Origin: Arthrobacter crusticola
Lineage (GTDB): Bacteria > Actinomycetota > Actinomycetes > Actinomycetales > Micrococcaceae
Direction of reading: 5' to 3'
Assembly (NCBI RefSeq): GCF_004357995.1
Contig: NZ_SMTK01000004.1
Span: forward strand, 248,001 to 312,000
Length of the DNA stretch: 64,000 nt
Positions 26,474 to 35,248 of this stretch are shown here, piece by piece (position 1 is the stretch's first letter; each line of letters starts with the position of its first letter). The notes below the pieces were generated by a model. It had not been told where the DNA came from. It did not search any database and worked only from the letters and a program-made list of their open reading frames with translations. Both the position numbers and the translations under genes were made by a program.

Positions 26474-28309
26474 ATGCATTCGCCCATTGAGGACTACGCA
26501 CTGGTATCGGACCTTCACACCGGCGCGCTGATATCGCGCCGGGGCAGCGTGGACTGGCTGTGCTTTCCCCGCTTTGATTCCCCGTCCGTCTTCACCAAGC
26601 TGCTGGGCACCGAGGACCACGGCCGCTGGCTGCTCGCCCCTGTCGAGGAGGAGGCGGAAGTGATCGGGCGTGCGTACCTCGATTCGACCTTCGTGCTCCA
26701 GACGCGCTGGCGGACCAGCACCGGGGAGGCGCTGGTCACCGACTTCATGCCGGTGGAGGACCGCCGGGCGTCCCTGGTGCGGAGGGTCGAGGGAATCAGC
26801 GGGACCGTCACGATGCGTGAGGAGCTTCAGCTGCGTTTCGAGTACGGCGACGTGGTTCCGTGGGTGCGCAAGGCCCACGACGACGACGGCCCCATGCTGC
26901 TTGCGACTGCCGGCCCCAACGCCCTGATGCACCGCGGGAACCCCCTGAAGGCCTCGGGGCACCGCCACGAGGGGACGCTGACGGTCACGGCGGGCCAACG
27001 CCTTGACATCGAGCTGGCATGGTTCCCCTCCCACCGCACCGCCCCGCGCAGCCAGGAGGCCGCGCCCTGCCTCGAGAGCACCATCGCCTACTGGCGGGCC
27101 TGGGCGTCGAACTACGAGCCGCAGGGCGAGTACGACGACATGGTGAAGCGGTCGCTGCTGGTGCTCCGGGCCCTGACGCATGAGGACACCGGCGGGATCG
27201 TCGCGGCGCCCACCACCTCCCTGCCCGAGCACTTCGGCGGCGAACGCAACTGGGACTACCGTTACTGCTGGCTCCGGGACGCGGCCCTGACGCTTGAGGC
27301 GATGATGACCCACGGCTACCAGGAGGAAGCGCTCGAGTGGCGGAACTGGCTCCTCCGCGCGGTGGCCGGGGATCCTGAGGACCTCCAGATCATGTACGGC
27401 CTGGCCGGGGAACGGCACCTTCCCGAAACCATTCTTTCCCACCTGCCGGGGTACCGCGACTCCCTGCCGGTGCGCATCGGCAACGGCGCCGTCCACCAGT
27501 ACCAGGCCGACGTCGTCGGCGAGGTGATCGTAGCCCTCGAGAAGCTCCGCTGCCATGGGGTGACCGAGGACCACTTCTCCTGGCCGCTGCAGCGCGCACT
27601 TCTCGGTTTCGCCGAGAACCACCTCCACGACAAGGACCACGGTATCTGGGAGATGCGCGGGGACCTCAAGCACTTCACCCACTCCCGGGTCATGATGTGG
27701 GCGGCGTTCGACTGCGCAGTCCGTGCAGTGGAGGACCACGGGCTCGACGGCCCGCTTGAGCAGTGGATCGCACTGCGCGACGAACTGCACGCCGAGGTGA
27801 TGGAGCACGGCTTCAATGAGGAACTCAACTCTTTCACGCAGGCCTACGGTGAGGAGCAGCTCGACGCGTCGCTGCTCCAGCTGCCGCAGGTCGGCTTCCT
27901 CGCCTACGACGACCCGAGGATGCTCGGGACGGTGGCGGCGCTTGAGAAGGACCTCCTCACCGATGAGGGGCTGCTGCTGCGCTACCGAACCGACGAGTCC
28001 GACGACGGGCTTGAGCCCGGCGAGCACCCGTTCCTCGCCTGCTCCTTCTGGCTGGTGGAGCAGTACGCCCGCAGCGGGCGCGGCGAGGAGGCGCGGGCCC
28101 TCATGGACCGGCTGATCGGTTTTGCCAACGAGCTGGGGCTGCTCTCGGAGGAGTACGACGCCGAGGCCCGCACCATGGTCGGAAACTACCCGCAGGCGTT
28201 CTCCCACCTGACCCTGGTGCGGGCCGCCGACGCGATCCACTACGCCGGCGCCCTGCAGCCGTCCTCCCTGGCCGGCGCCCTTGGGGTTACGGCTTTAGAA
28301 CAACCTTGA
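26474..28309 (+). CDS. Glycoside hydrolase family 15 protein (glucoamylase/trehalase type)
   Basis: 611 residues, cytoplasmic. An N-terminal beta-sandwich starts with IEDYALVSDLHTGALISRRGSVDWLC and the DSPSVF block, followed by an (alpha/alpha)6 barrel with ERNWDYRYCWLRDAALTLEAM, the family hallmark. Related mycobacterial proteins are trehalases that need phosphate and magnesium; whether the substrate here is trehalose or an alpha-glucan cannot be told. Its 3' end overlaps the converging alcohol dehydrogenase gene by 23 bases. It may be cotranscribed with the phosphodiesterase gene before it. Confidence 0.9.
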   Translation: MHSPIEDYALVSDLHTGALISRRGSVDWLCFPRFDSPSVFTKLLGTEDHGRWLLAPVEEEAEVIGRAYLDSTFVLQTRWRTSTGEALVTDFMPVEDRRASLVRRVEGISGTVTMREELQLRFEYGDVVPWVRKAHDDDGPMLLATAGPNALMHRGNPLKASGHRHEGTLTVTAGQRLDIELAWFPSHRTAPRSQEAAPCLESTIAYWRAWASNYEPQGEYDDMVKRSLLVLRALTHEDTGGIVAAPTTSLPEHFGGERNWDYRYCWLRDAALTLEAMMTHGYQEEALEWRNWLLRAVAGDPEDLQIMYGLAGERHLPETILSHLPGYRDSLPVRIGNGAVHQYQADVVGEVIVALEKLRCHGVTEDHFSWPLQRALLGFAENHLHDKDHGIWEMRGDLKHFTHSRVMMWAAFDCAVRAVEDHGLDGPLEQWIALRDELHAEVMEHGFNEELNSFTQAYGEEQLDASLLQLPQVGFLAYDDPRMLGTVAALEKDLLTDEGLLLRYRTDESDDGLEPGEHPFLACSFWLVEQYARSGRGEEARALMDRLIGFANELGLLSEEYDAEARTMVGNYPQAFSHLTLVRAADAIHYAGALQPSSLAGALGVTALEQP

Positions 28310-29462
28310 TGCACCCGTCCTGCTTCTTCTGGAAGCTGGCGTAGGCCTCCGGGGCCTCATCGATTGAGACCTCGTGGGTCATCAGGTCGGTGACGCCCAG
28401 GGGGTCGGCGGGGTCCTCAACGAGGGGAAGCAGGTCCTCGGTCCAGCGGCGGACATTGCACTGGCCCATTCGCAGCTGGAGCTGCTTGTCGAACATGGTG
28501 AACAGCGGCATCGGGTTCGCATTGCCTCCGTAAACCCCGCTGAGGGACACGGTTCCACCCCGTCGCACCGAATCGATGGCCGAGTGCAGGACGCTCAGGC
28601 GGTCAATCCCCGCGGTTTCGACGGCCTTGCGGGCCAGGGCGTCAGGCAGCAGGCCGACCGCGTTCTGGGCGAACGCGCCGGCGGGGGAGCCATGGGCCTC
28701 CATCCCCACGGCGTCGACCACCGAGTCGGGCCCGCGCCCTCCGGTCATGCTGCGCAGCTCCTCGCCCAGGTTCTTGGAGAAGTCCAGGGTCTCGATGCCG
28801 TGGCGCTGGGCCATCGCCCGGCGTTCGGCGACCGGTTCAATGCCGATGACCCGGTAGCCGAGGTGCCGGCCGATGCGCGCCGCGAACTGGCCCACCGGGC
28901 CGAGCCCGTAGACGGCGAGGGTTCCGCCGTCGGGAACGTCGGCGTACTTCACCCCCTGCCATGCCGTTGGGAGGATGTCGGAGAGGTAGAGGTAGCGCTC
29001 GTCGGGAAGCTCGGATCCCACCTTGATGGGTCCGTAGTTGGCGTGCGGGACCCTCAGGAACTGGGCCTGGCCGCCCGGCACCGAGCCGTACAGGGAGGAG
29101 AAGCCGAAGAGGCTCGCGCCGGTTCCCTTTTCACGGACCTGGGTGGTCTCGCACTGGGACTGCAGCCCGCTGCGGCACATCATGCAGTGGCCGCAGGAGA
29201 TGTTGAAGGGGATGACGACGCGGTCCCCGGGCGCCAGGTTCGTGACCTCGCTGCCGACCTCCTCGACGATGCCCATGGGCTCGTGGCCCAGGATGTCCCC
29301 CCGCGACAGGTACGGCCCGAGGACCTCGTACAGGTGGAGGTCGGAGCCGCAGATGGCGGTGGAGGTGATCCTCACGATCGCATCCGTTGGCTCCTGAAGG
29401 ATCGGGTCCGGGACTTCCTCAACGCTGATCTTCCGCCGGCCCTGCCAAGTCACTGCTTTCAC
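28287..29462 (-). CDS. Zinc-dependent alcohol/formaldehyde dehydrogenase-like protein
   Basis: 391 residues from the GTG complementary to 29460-29462, chosen because GGAGG lies five bases before; a TTG four codons upstream is less likely. Catalytic zinc ligands lie in ICGSDLHLYEV and GHEPMGIVEEVG. The structural zinc loop CGHCMMCRSGLQSQC has the cysteine spacing of medium-chain dehydrogenases. The Rossmann motif is YGLGPVGQFAARIG. The long insert (TLDFSKNLGEELRSMTGGRG to NAVGLLPDALARKAVE) places it with glutathione-independent formaldehyde dehydrogenase-like proteins. The substrate is unproven. Confidence 0.88.
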   Translation of the reverse strand: MKAVTWQGRRKISVEEVPDPILQEPTDAIVRITSTAICGSDLHLYEVLGPYLSRGDILGHEPMGIVEEVGSEVTNLAPGDRVVIPFNISCGHCMMCRSGLQSQCETTQVREKGTGASLFGFSSLYGSVPGGQAQFLRVPHANYGPIKVGSELPDERYLYLSDILPTAWQGVKYADVPDGGTLAVYGLGPVGQFAARIGRHLGYRVIGIEPVAERRAMAQRHGIETLDFSKNLGEELRSMTGGRGPDSVVDAVGMEAHGSPAGAFAQNAVGLLPDALARKAVETAGIDRLSVLHSAIDSVRRGGTVSLSGVYGGNANPMPLFTMFDKQLQLRMGQCNVRRWTEDLLPLVEDPADPLGVTDLMTHEVSIDEAPEAYASFQKKQDGCIKVVLKP

Positions 29463-29571
29463 GCCTGCCTCCAAAGGTAGTAAGGGTGCTGTCTTTCCCT
29501 ACTATTCACCGGACCGGCCGGAAAGCAAAGCCGGGTGGGAGAAGCCGGGCCGCACCCACTACCCTGATTCG

Positions 29572-30300
29572 GTGGAACTCCTCGCCTCACCCGCCGTCCG
29601 CGTGGGCCTCTCGGTGGCCGTCGCCACCGGCCTCTACGGCATCTCCTTCGGGGCGCTGTCCGCCGCGTCCGGCCTCAGCCTCGCCCAGACGGCGGCCCTG
29701 AGCCTGCTGATGTTCAGTGGAGGTTCGCAGTTCGCCTTCATTGGCGTCGTGGCCGGTGGAGGCAGCGGGCTGTCGGCATTGTCGGCCGCTGCCCTGCTGG
29801 GGCTGCGCAACGGCGTGTATGGAATGCAGCTCAATTTCCTGCTGCGCCCGCGGGGCTGGCGGAAGGCCGCTGCCGCGCAGCTCACCATCGATGAATCAGT
29901 CGCTACTGCCACCGCCCAGAGTGAGCTGCCGGAGGCGAAGCGCGGCTTCTGGACCGCCGGCATCGGCGTGTTCGTGCTCTGGAACGTCTTCACCCTGGTG
30001 GGCGCGCTGCTCGGCGGAGCGGTGGGCGACCCGCGGCAGTGGGGACTCGACGGCGCCGCCGTGGCCGCCTTCCTCGGGCTGCTGTGGCCGCGGCTGCGCT
30101 CCCGGGAGGCCGGTGCCATCGCGGTGGCCTGCGCCGTGGTGACCGTCGTCGCCGTGCCCCTGGCCCCGCCGGGGGTTCCCATCCTGTGCGCTGCCGTGGT
30201 GGCCGCCGTCCTTGGCCTGCGCCGGGCGGGTCCGCGCTCCCCGGACGCGGCGGCGGACGAACGGCAGGGACCGCAGCCCGGCCCGGACGGGGGTGCCTGA
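29572..30300 (+). CDS. azlC: AzlC-family branched-chain amino acid permease subunit
   Basis: 242 residues from a GTG at 29572. GLYGISFGALSAASGLSLAQTAALSLLMFSGGSQFAF is the AzlC hallmark (residues about 22-58), with about six further membrane segments. AzlC and AzlD together form a broad amino-acid exporter. The C-terminal 25 residues are polar and charged (DAAADERQGPQPGPDG). The stop overlaps the azlD start. Confidence 0.92.
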   Translation: MELLASPAVRVGLSVAVATGLYGISFGALSAASGLSLAQTAALSLLMFSGGSQFAFIGVVAGGGSGLSALSAAALLGLRNGVYGMQLNFLLRPRGWRKAAAAQLTIDESVATATAQSELPEAKRGFWTAGIGVFVLWNVFTLVGALLGGAVGDPRQWGLDGAAVAAFLGLLWPRLRSREAGAIAVACAVVTVVAVPLAPPGVPILCAAVVAAVLGLRRAGPRSPDAAADERQGPQPGPDGGA

Positions 30301-30611
30301 TGGTCCTGTGGTTCTGGATTCTGGCCGCCGGCTGCGTATCCTTCGCCACCAAGCTTGCCGGCTATCTGGTGCCCGCCCGGATCCTGGGCAATCCACGCAT
30401 GCTGCGCGCCGCGGGGGCGCTCACCGTGGGGCTGCTGACCTCACTGACCGTCGTCACTACCGTCTCCTCGGGCAGCGCCCTCGTGCCTGACGCGCGGCTC
30501 GCGGCCGCCGCCGCGGCCGCCGTCGCCCTCTGGCTGCGGGCTCCGTTCCTCATCGTGGTCGCTGCCGGGGCGCTGGCCGCCGCAGCGGCACGGATGGCGG
30601 GCCTGCCCTGA
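30300..30611 (+). CDS. azlD: AzlD-family permease subunit
   Basis: 103 residues from the ATG at 30300, which shares its first base with the azlC stop (TGATG). It has three to four membrane segments. FATKLAGYLVPARILGNPRMLRAAGALTVGLLTSL carries the AzlD pattern of a conserved pore-lining Pro and Leu-Arg pair. It works only together with AzlC. The same frame is open inside azlC but is not coding there. Confidence 0.9.
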   Translation: MVLWFWILAAGCVSFATKLAGYLVPARILGNPRMLRAAGALTVGLLTSLTVVTTVSSGSALVPDARLAAAAAAAVALWLRAPFLIVVAAGALAAAAARMAGLP

Positions 30612-30723
30612 CGTCCCAGGCCTCATGGCCTTGCCCTGACGCCTGCCCTGTGTGCCCGTCCTGCCCTGTCTGCCTGTCCGGCCGTGTCCGATGTCGGCGG
30701 GTGGCGCGGCAGTGCGGCCTCGC

Positions 30724-31860
30724 TTAGCTGCCCGCAGCGGCGGCGGCACCGACAGTGGCGGCGGTCGCTTCGGCGATTGCGCCCTCCTCATCGGTGGGCA
30801 CGACCAGCACGGGCATCGCCGAGCCCGCGGTGCTGACCACGCGCGCCGACGACCCACGCAGTTCGTTGAGGTCAGGGTCGAGTTCGATGCCGAGCGCCGT
30901 GAGCTGGCCCGCCACCAGAGAGCGGAAGGACGAGGAATTCTCGCCGATGCCTGCAGTGAACACCAGGGCGTGTGCCCCGCCGACCGCCACGTGATAGCCC
31001 CCGACGTACTTCGCGAGGCGGTAGGCGGCGATCTCAAGGGCGAGCTGCGCCGCCTTGTCCCCGCCGTCGGCGGCCTTCTCCACTGAACGCATGTCGTTGG
31101 TGCCGGCCAACCCGCGCAGCCCCGATTCGCGGTTCAACAGGGTGTCGAGATCCTCGGGGGAATACCCCTCGCGGGCAAGGAACAGCAGGATCGACGGGTC
31201 GATGTCGCCCGATCGGGTGCCCATCACCAGTCCTTCGAGCGGGGTGAAGCCCATCGAAGTGTCAATGCTCCGGCCGCCGCGCACCGCCGTCACCGATGCG
31301 CCGTTGCCGAGATGCGCGATGACCGCGTTGAAGTTTTCGCGCGGGGTACCAAGGAATTCGGCGGCCTTCCGGGTGACGTAGTCGTGGGAGGTGCCGTGGA
31401 AGCCGTAACGCCGGATCCCGTGTTTCGTGTAGAGCTCGTCGGGCACTGCGTAGCGCCAGGCCCGCTCCGGGAGGGTCCGGTGGAAAGCGGTGTCGAACAC
31501 GGCCACCTGCGGGATGCCGGGCCACTTCTGGGCGACAGCCCGGATGCCCAGCACATTGGCCGGGTTGTGGAGCGGTGCCAGCGGGTTGAGGCGCTCGATG
31601 GCACGGATGATCTCCGGGGTGATGAGCACCGGTTCCCCGAAGCGCTCGCCGCCGTGGACCACCCGGTGCCCCACGGCGTCAATGGTCTTCCCCTGCAGGA
31701 TGACCGCGAGTTCGGTGTCGAAGTGTTCGATCGCCGCGGCGTGGTCGGGAACCCATTCCTCGCCGATGCTTTCGATCAGCCCCTGCGCCAGGACGTCGTC
31801 GCCCTCACGCACCTGGTACTTGAGTGAGGACGAGCCGGAGTTGATGACGAGGATGATCAT
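30724..31860 (-). CDS. ackA: Acetate kinase
   Basis: 378 residues, normal length. It makes ATP and acetate from acetyl phosphate. Visible motifs are VINSGSSSLKYQV at the start, GHRVVHGG with catalytic residues, VAVFDTAFHRTLP, GFHGTSHDYV and HLGNGASVTAVRGGRSIDTSMGF for nucleotide and phosphate binding. The start overlaps the pta stop by four bases (ATGA). The C-terminal 20 residues are Ala-rich. Between it and azlD lies a short run of TGCCCTG repeats. Confidence 0.96.
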   Translation of the reverse strand: MIILVINSGSSSLKYQVREGDDVLAQGLIESIGEEWVPDHAAAIEHFDTELAVILQGKTIDAVGHRVVHGGERFGEPVLITPEIIRAIERLNPLAPLHNPANVLGIRAVAQKWPGIPQVAVFDTAFHRTLPERAWRYAVPDELYTKHGIRRYGFHGTSHDYVTRKAAEFLGTPRENFNAVIAHLGNGASVTAVRGGRSIDTSMGFTPLEGLVMGTRSGDIDPSILLFLAREGYSPEDLDTLLNRESGLRGLAGTNDMRSVEKAADGGDKAAQLALEIAAYRLAKYVGGYHVAVGGAHALVFTAGIGENSSSFRSLVAGQLTALGIELDPDLNELRGSSARVVSTAGSAMPVLVVPTDEEGAIAEATAATVGAAAAAGS

Positions 31861-33983
31861 GCCTGCTGCTTTCCTGGGGTCGGTGCGGTTGCCGCGGCGA
31901 CCGCGGCGGGGGGTGCCTGCTGGGCCTGCACCGCGGTGATGGCGACGGTGTTGACGATGTCCTCAACGGTGCAGCCGCGGGAGAGGTCGTTGACGGGCTT
32001 GCGGAGGCCCTGGAGCACCGGCCCGACGGCGACGGCGCCGGCCGACTGCTGGACGGCCTTGTAGGTGTTGTTGCCGGTGTTGAGGTCCGGGAAGATGAAG
32101 ACCGTCGCCTGTCCGGCCACAGAGGACCCCGGGAGCTTCGATGCCGCGACGGAGGCATCGACGGCGGCGTCGTACTGGATCGGGCCCTCGACCGGAAGCT
32201 CGGGCCGGAGCGCCTTCACGAGTTCGGTGGCGCGGCGGACCTCGTCGACGGCCCCGCCGTAGCCCGATTCGCCCGTGGAATAGGAGAGCATCGCCACGCG
32301 CGGTTCGACGCCGAACTGTGCGGCGGTGTCGGCGGAGGCCGAGGCGATGTCGGCCAGCTGTTCCTCGTTCGGTTCGGGGTTCACCGCGCAGTCGCCGTAG
32401 ACCAGCACCCGGTCGGAGAGCAGCATGAGGAAGACGGAGGAGACGATCCGGGCGCCCTCGCGGGTCTTGACGAACTCCAGTGCCGGCCGGATGGTGTTGG
32501 CGGTGGTGTGGGCGGCCCCGGACACCATGCCGTCCACGTAGCCCAGCTGGACCATCATAGTGCCGAAATATGCGCCGTCAAGCATGCGTTCCCGCGCGTC
32601 CTCGATCGAGACGTTCTTGTGGGCGCGGAGCCGGGCGTATTCCGCGGCGAACTCCTCGCGCAGCTCCGAGGTCTCGGGGTCGATCAGGGTGATACCGGCG
32701 AGGTCGATGCCCTGGCCGGCCGCCAGTTCCTTCACCTGCGATTCGGAGCCAAGGATGGTCAGGTCGCACACGTCCCGGCGGTGCAGAATTTCTGCGGCGC
32801 GAAGGATCCGGATGTCTGTTCCTTCGGGAAGCACGATTGAGCGGCGCTGGGAACGGGCCCGCTGGATGAGTTCGTGGAGGAACCGCAGCGGCGTCATCGA
32901 GATGGCCCGCGGAAGCGCGAGGCGCTCGAGCAGTTCCTCTTCGTCCACCTGCCGCGACCAGGCCCCGAGCGCGGCGGCCGACTTCCGCCGCAGTCCCGTG
33001 GCGATCTCCCCGCGCACCCCGCCGACCCGCTGGGCCGCGGTGTAGGTGTCATCGTCGAGCGCGAACACCGGGAACGGGGCCTGGGCCAGGAGGGGCAGCA
33101 GGTGCGGGTCGGGCTCGAGGCCGCCGGTGAGGACGAGCCCCGAGGGTACGGGAAACTCCGGCGAAAAGGAGGAAGCGAGGGTCGCGGCCAGCACGTCGGC
33201 GCGGTCGCCGGGGACGATCACCAGGGCGCCGTCGGTGAGCAGGTGCAGGAAGTTGCCCACATTCATCGCGGCGACCCGGACGGAAAGCACATCCCGCTCC
33301 AGATTGGTGCTTCCGGCTATCTGCTTCGCCCCCAGCTCCGCGGCGACCTCCGAGATGGTGGGCCGGGCGATTTCAGGCAGTTCGGGGATGACATAGACGG
33401 GCCGCCCCGAGCGGCCCGGCCGGACCTCGGTGCGGATCCCTTCAACCGCCTCGTCGGGGGCGCGGTTCACCATCATGGCGAGCAGGGATACCTTGGCCTC
33501 ATCGAGTTCCTGGCGGGCCACGTCGACGGCGTCGGCGGCCTCCGCCACCGACATCTCCCGGGCGCTTACCACGGCCAGCACCATCGCCCCGAGATTGTTG
33601 GCGAGGCGGGCGTTCAGGTCGAACTCCACGGCGGCGTCGTGGCCGCCCAGGTCGGTGCCCTCGACGATGACGACGTCGCACCGGCTGGCGATCTCGCTGT
33701 AGATCGCCACGCACGCGGTGTCGATCTCCTCACGGTTGCCGGCCACCAGCAGGGCACGGGCCTGGGCGCGGGTGAGGCCGCCGCGGGAGCGCTCGGGCGG
33801 AAGATTGAAGCTGCGCTGCATCAGCATCACCATGGGGTCCGCGGCGGGGTCGTCGCCCTCGACGATCGGCCGGAAGAAACCGACCCGGTCGGCGTGCCGG
33901 TGGAGCATATCGGCGAGGCCAAGGGAGATCAGGGACTTGCCGGAGCCTGGGTTCATGGCGCTGACGTATATTCCGCGGGTCAT
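31857..33983 (-). CDS. pta: Phosphate acetyltransferase
   Basis: 708 residues, the long form. The N-terminal domain has IYVSAMNPGSGKSLISLGLAD (Walker A-like loop, BioD/AAA_26 fold), a DRTGG-type middle domain follows, and the C-terminal catalytic PTA domain spans about residues 365-690 with RSIVLPEGTDIRILRAAEIL and GQATVFIFPDLNTGNNTYKAVQQSAGA. It interconverts acetyl-CoA and acetyl phosphate; with ackA it handles overflow and acetate uptake. The Ala-rich tail is unremarkable. Confidence 0.96.
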   Translation of the reverse strand: MTRGIYVSAMNPGSGKSLISLGLADMLHRHADRVGFFRPIVEGDDPAADPMVMLMQRSFNLPPERSRGGLTRAQARALLVAGNREEIDTACVAIYSEIASRCDVVIVEGTDLGGHDAAVEFDLNARLANNLGAMVLAVVSAREMSVAEAADAVDVARQELDEAKVSLLAMMVNRAPDEAVEGIRTEVRPGRSGRPVYVIPELPEIARPTISEVAAELGAKQIAGSTNLERDVLSVRVAAMNVGNFLHLLTDGALVIVPGDRADVLAATLASSFSPEFPVPSGLVLTGGLEPDPHLLPLLAQAPFPVFALDDDTYTAAQRVGGVRGEIATGLRRKSAAALGAWSRQVDEEELLERLALPRAISMTPLRFLHELIQRARSQRRSIVLPEGTDIRILRAAEILHRRDVCDLTILGSESQVKELAAGQGIDLAGITLIDPETSELREEFAAEYARLRAHKNVSIEDARERMLDGAYFGTMMVQLGYVDGMVSGAAHTTANTIRPALEFVKTREGARIVSSVFLMLLSDRVLVYGDCAVNPEPNEEQLADIASASADTAAQFGVEPRVAMLSYSTGESGYGGAVDEVRRATELVKALRPELPVEGPIQYDAAVDASVAASKLPGSSVAGQATVFIFPDLNTGNNTYKAVQQSAGAVAVGPVLQGLRKPVNDLSRGCTVEDIVNTVAITAVQAQQAPPAAVAAATAPTPGKQQA

Positions 33984-34076
33984 TTCACCATCCTGTCAGG
34001 GACCTGCCCGGGGTGCCATAACGCAGGCCACACGCGCAGGCGGGACGCGGGCGGCGGTTTCTGGGACACTTGGACC

Positions 34077-34415
34077 ATGCTTGTCGCCTTCTCAGTCGCA
34101 CCGTCCGGACCCTCCGAGCACTCAAGGGGAGGGGGCGACTCGGTCCATGAAGCGGTGGCCGCCGCCGTCGCCGTCGTACGCGAGTCCGGCCTGCCCAACT
34201 CAACCGACTCGATGTTCACCACGATCGAGGGCGAGTGGGACGAGGTGATGACCGTCATTAAGCATGCCACCGAGGCCGCCGGCCGGTACGGCAGCAGGGT
34301 ATCGCTGGTGCTGAAGGCCGACATCCGGCCCGGGCACACCGGTGAAATCACCGGCAAGGTCGAACGGCTCGAGAAGGCCCTGGGGGAGATGCAGGAGTTC
34401 GAGGGCCACTCCTGA
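34077..34415 (+). CDS. MTH1187-family thiamine-binding-like protein
   Basis: 112 residues from the ATG at 34077. It starts MLVAFSVAPSGP and contains a ferredoxin-like fold of the MTH1187/YkoF type, with VVRESGLPNSTDSMFTTIEGEWDEVMTVIKHA as the signature region. Such proteins bind thiamine or related metabolites; the biological role is poorly known. GGTSVHEAV and VSLVLKADIRPGHTG are also in line. The last base is shared with the start of the next gene (TGATG). The divergent neighbour is pta. Confidence 0.85.
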   Translation: MLVAFSVAPSGPSEHSRGGGDSVHEAVAAAVAVVRESGLPNSTDSMFTTIEGEWDEVMTVIKHATEAAGRYGSRVSLVLKADIRPGHTGEITGKVERLEKALGEMQEFEGHS

Positions 34416-35227
34416 TGGCGCGCCAGGGGGCGCCGGCGCCGGTTGCGGGCGAATTTCCGATCGACACGGGCACCTGTGAACTCGAGCCCGATCCCTACAG
34501 CACCAACGGGTGGGTGCTGCGCGTCAACGGAGTCCCAAGCTCACACATCGACCTCGACGACCCGCTGCGCCTTGACTTCGAGTACATGCGCTGGATCGCG
34601 GCCCTCGTCGACGCCCGCTGGGGCCCGAGTGACCGGCTCCGGGTGCTGCACCTGGGTGGCGGGGCGTGCTCACTGCCCCGCTACATCGCCGCGGCGCACC
34701 CGGCCGCCCGGCAGGTCGTCGTCGAGCTCGACGGAAAGCTGGCCGAGCTGGTGCGCCAGTGGTTCGACCTGCCGAGGGCCCCGCTGGTGCGTATCCGGGT
34801 GGGGGAGGCGCGGGAGGTGACCCGGTCGCTGTCGGAGGCCAGCCGGGACCTCATCATCCGCGACGTGTTCGCAGGCAGCCGCACCCCGCACCCGCTGACC
34901 ACCGTGGAGTTCACGCAGGAGGCGAAGAAGGTCCTCGCCGCCGACGGGATCTACCTGGTCAACTGCGGCGACAGCCCCGACCTGAAGATGGCGCGCCGGG
35001 AAGCGGCGACCATCGCCTCGGTCTTCGAGAACACGGCGATCGTTGCCGATCCGGCGATGCTCAAGGGACGCCGCTACGGCAACGTCATCATCGCCGGAAG
35101 CGACGGCCCGCTCGGCGAGGGCCCCGGACTGGCCCGGGGGCTGCTCGGCGGGGGCGTGCCCGCCCACCTGTGGCAGGACGACCAGGTGCGCCGTTTTGCC
35201 TCCGGAGCGCAGCCGCTCACCGATTGA
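34415..35227 (+). CDS. Spermidine synthase-like protein
   Basis: 270 residues. It has a Rossmann methyltransferase fold with VLHLGGGACSLPRYIAAAHP (AdoMet-type Gly-rich loop) and the acidic VVVELDGKL. The block SRDLIIRDVFAGSRTPHPLTTVEFTQEAKKVLAADGIYLVN is typical of spermidine synthase-like proteins without the N-terminal beta domain. True aminopropyl transfer is doubtful. It is translationally coupled to the thiamine-binding-like gene (TGATG). Substrate unknown. Confidence 0.8.
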   Translation: MARQGAPAPVAGEFPIDTGTCELEPDPYSTNGWVLRVNGVPSSHIDLDDPLRLDFEYMRWIAALVDARWGPSDRLRVLHLGGGACSLPRYIAAAHPAARQVVVELDGKLAELVRQWFDLPRAPLVRIRVGEAREVTRSLSEASRDLIIRDVFAGSRTPHPLTTVEFTQEAKKVLAADGIYLVNCGDSPDLKMARREAATIASVFENTAIVADPAMLKGRRYGNVIIAGSDGPLGEGPGLARGLLGGGVPAHLWQDDQVRRFASGAQPLTD

Positions 35228-35248
35228 GCCCTGCCCGGTCCGGCTCCG

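Noticed and set aside
26426-28240. A 604-codon minus-strand open frame
   Set aside because: Antisense to the GH15 gene, which carries family motifs throughout.
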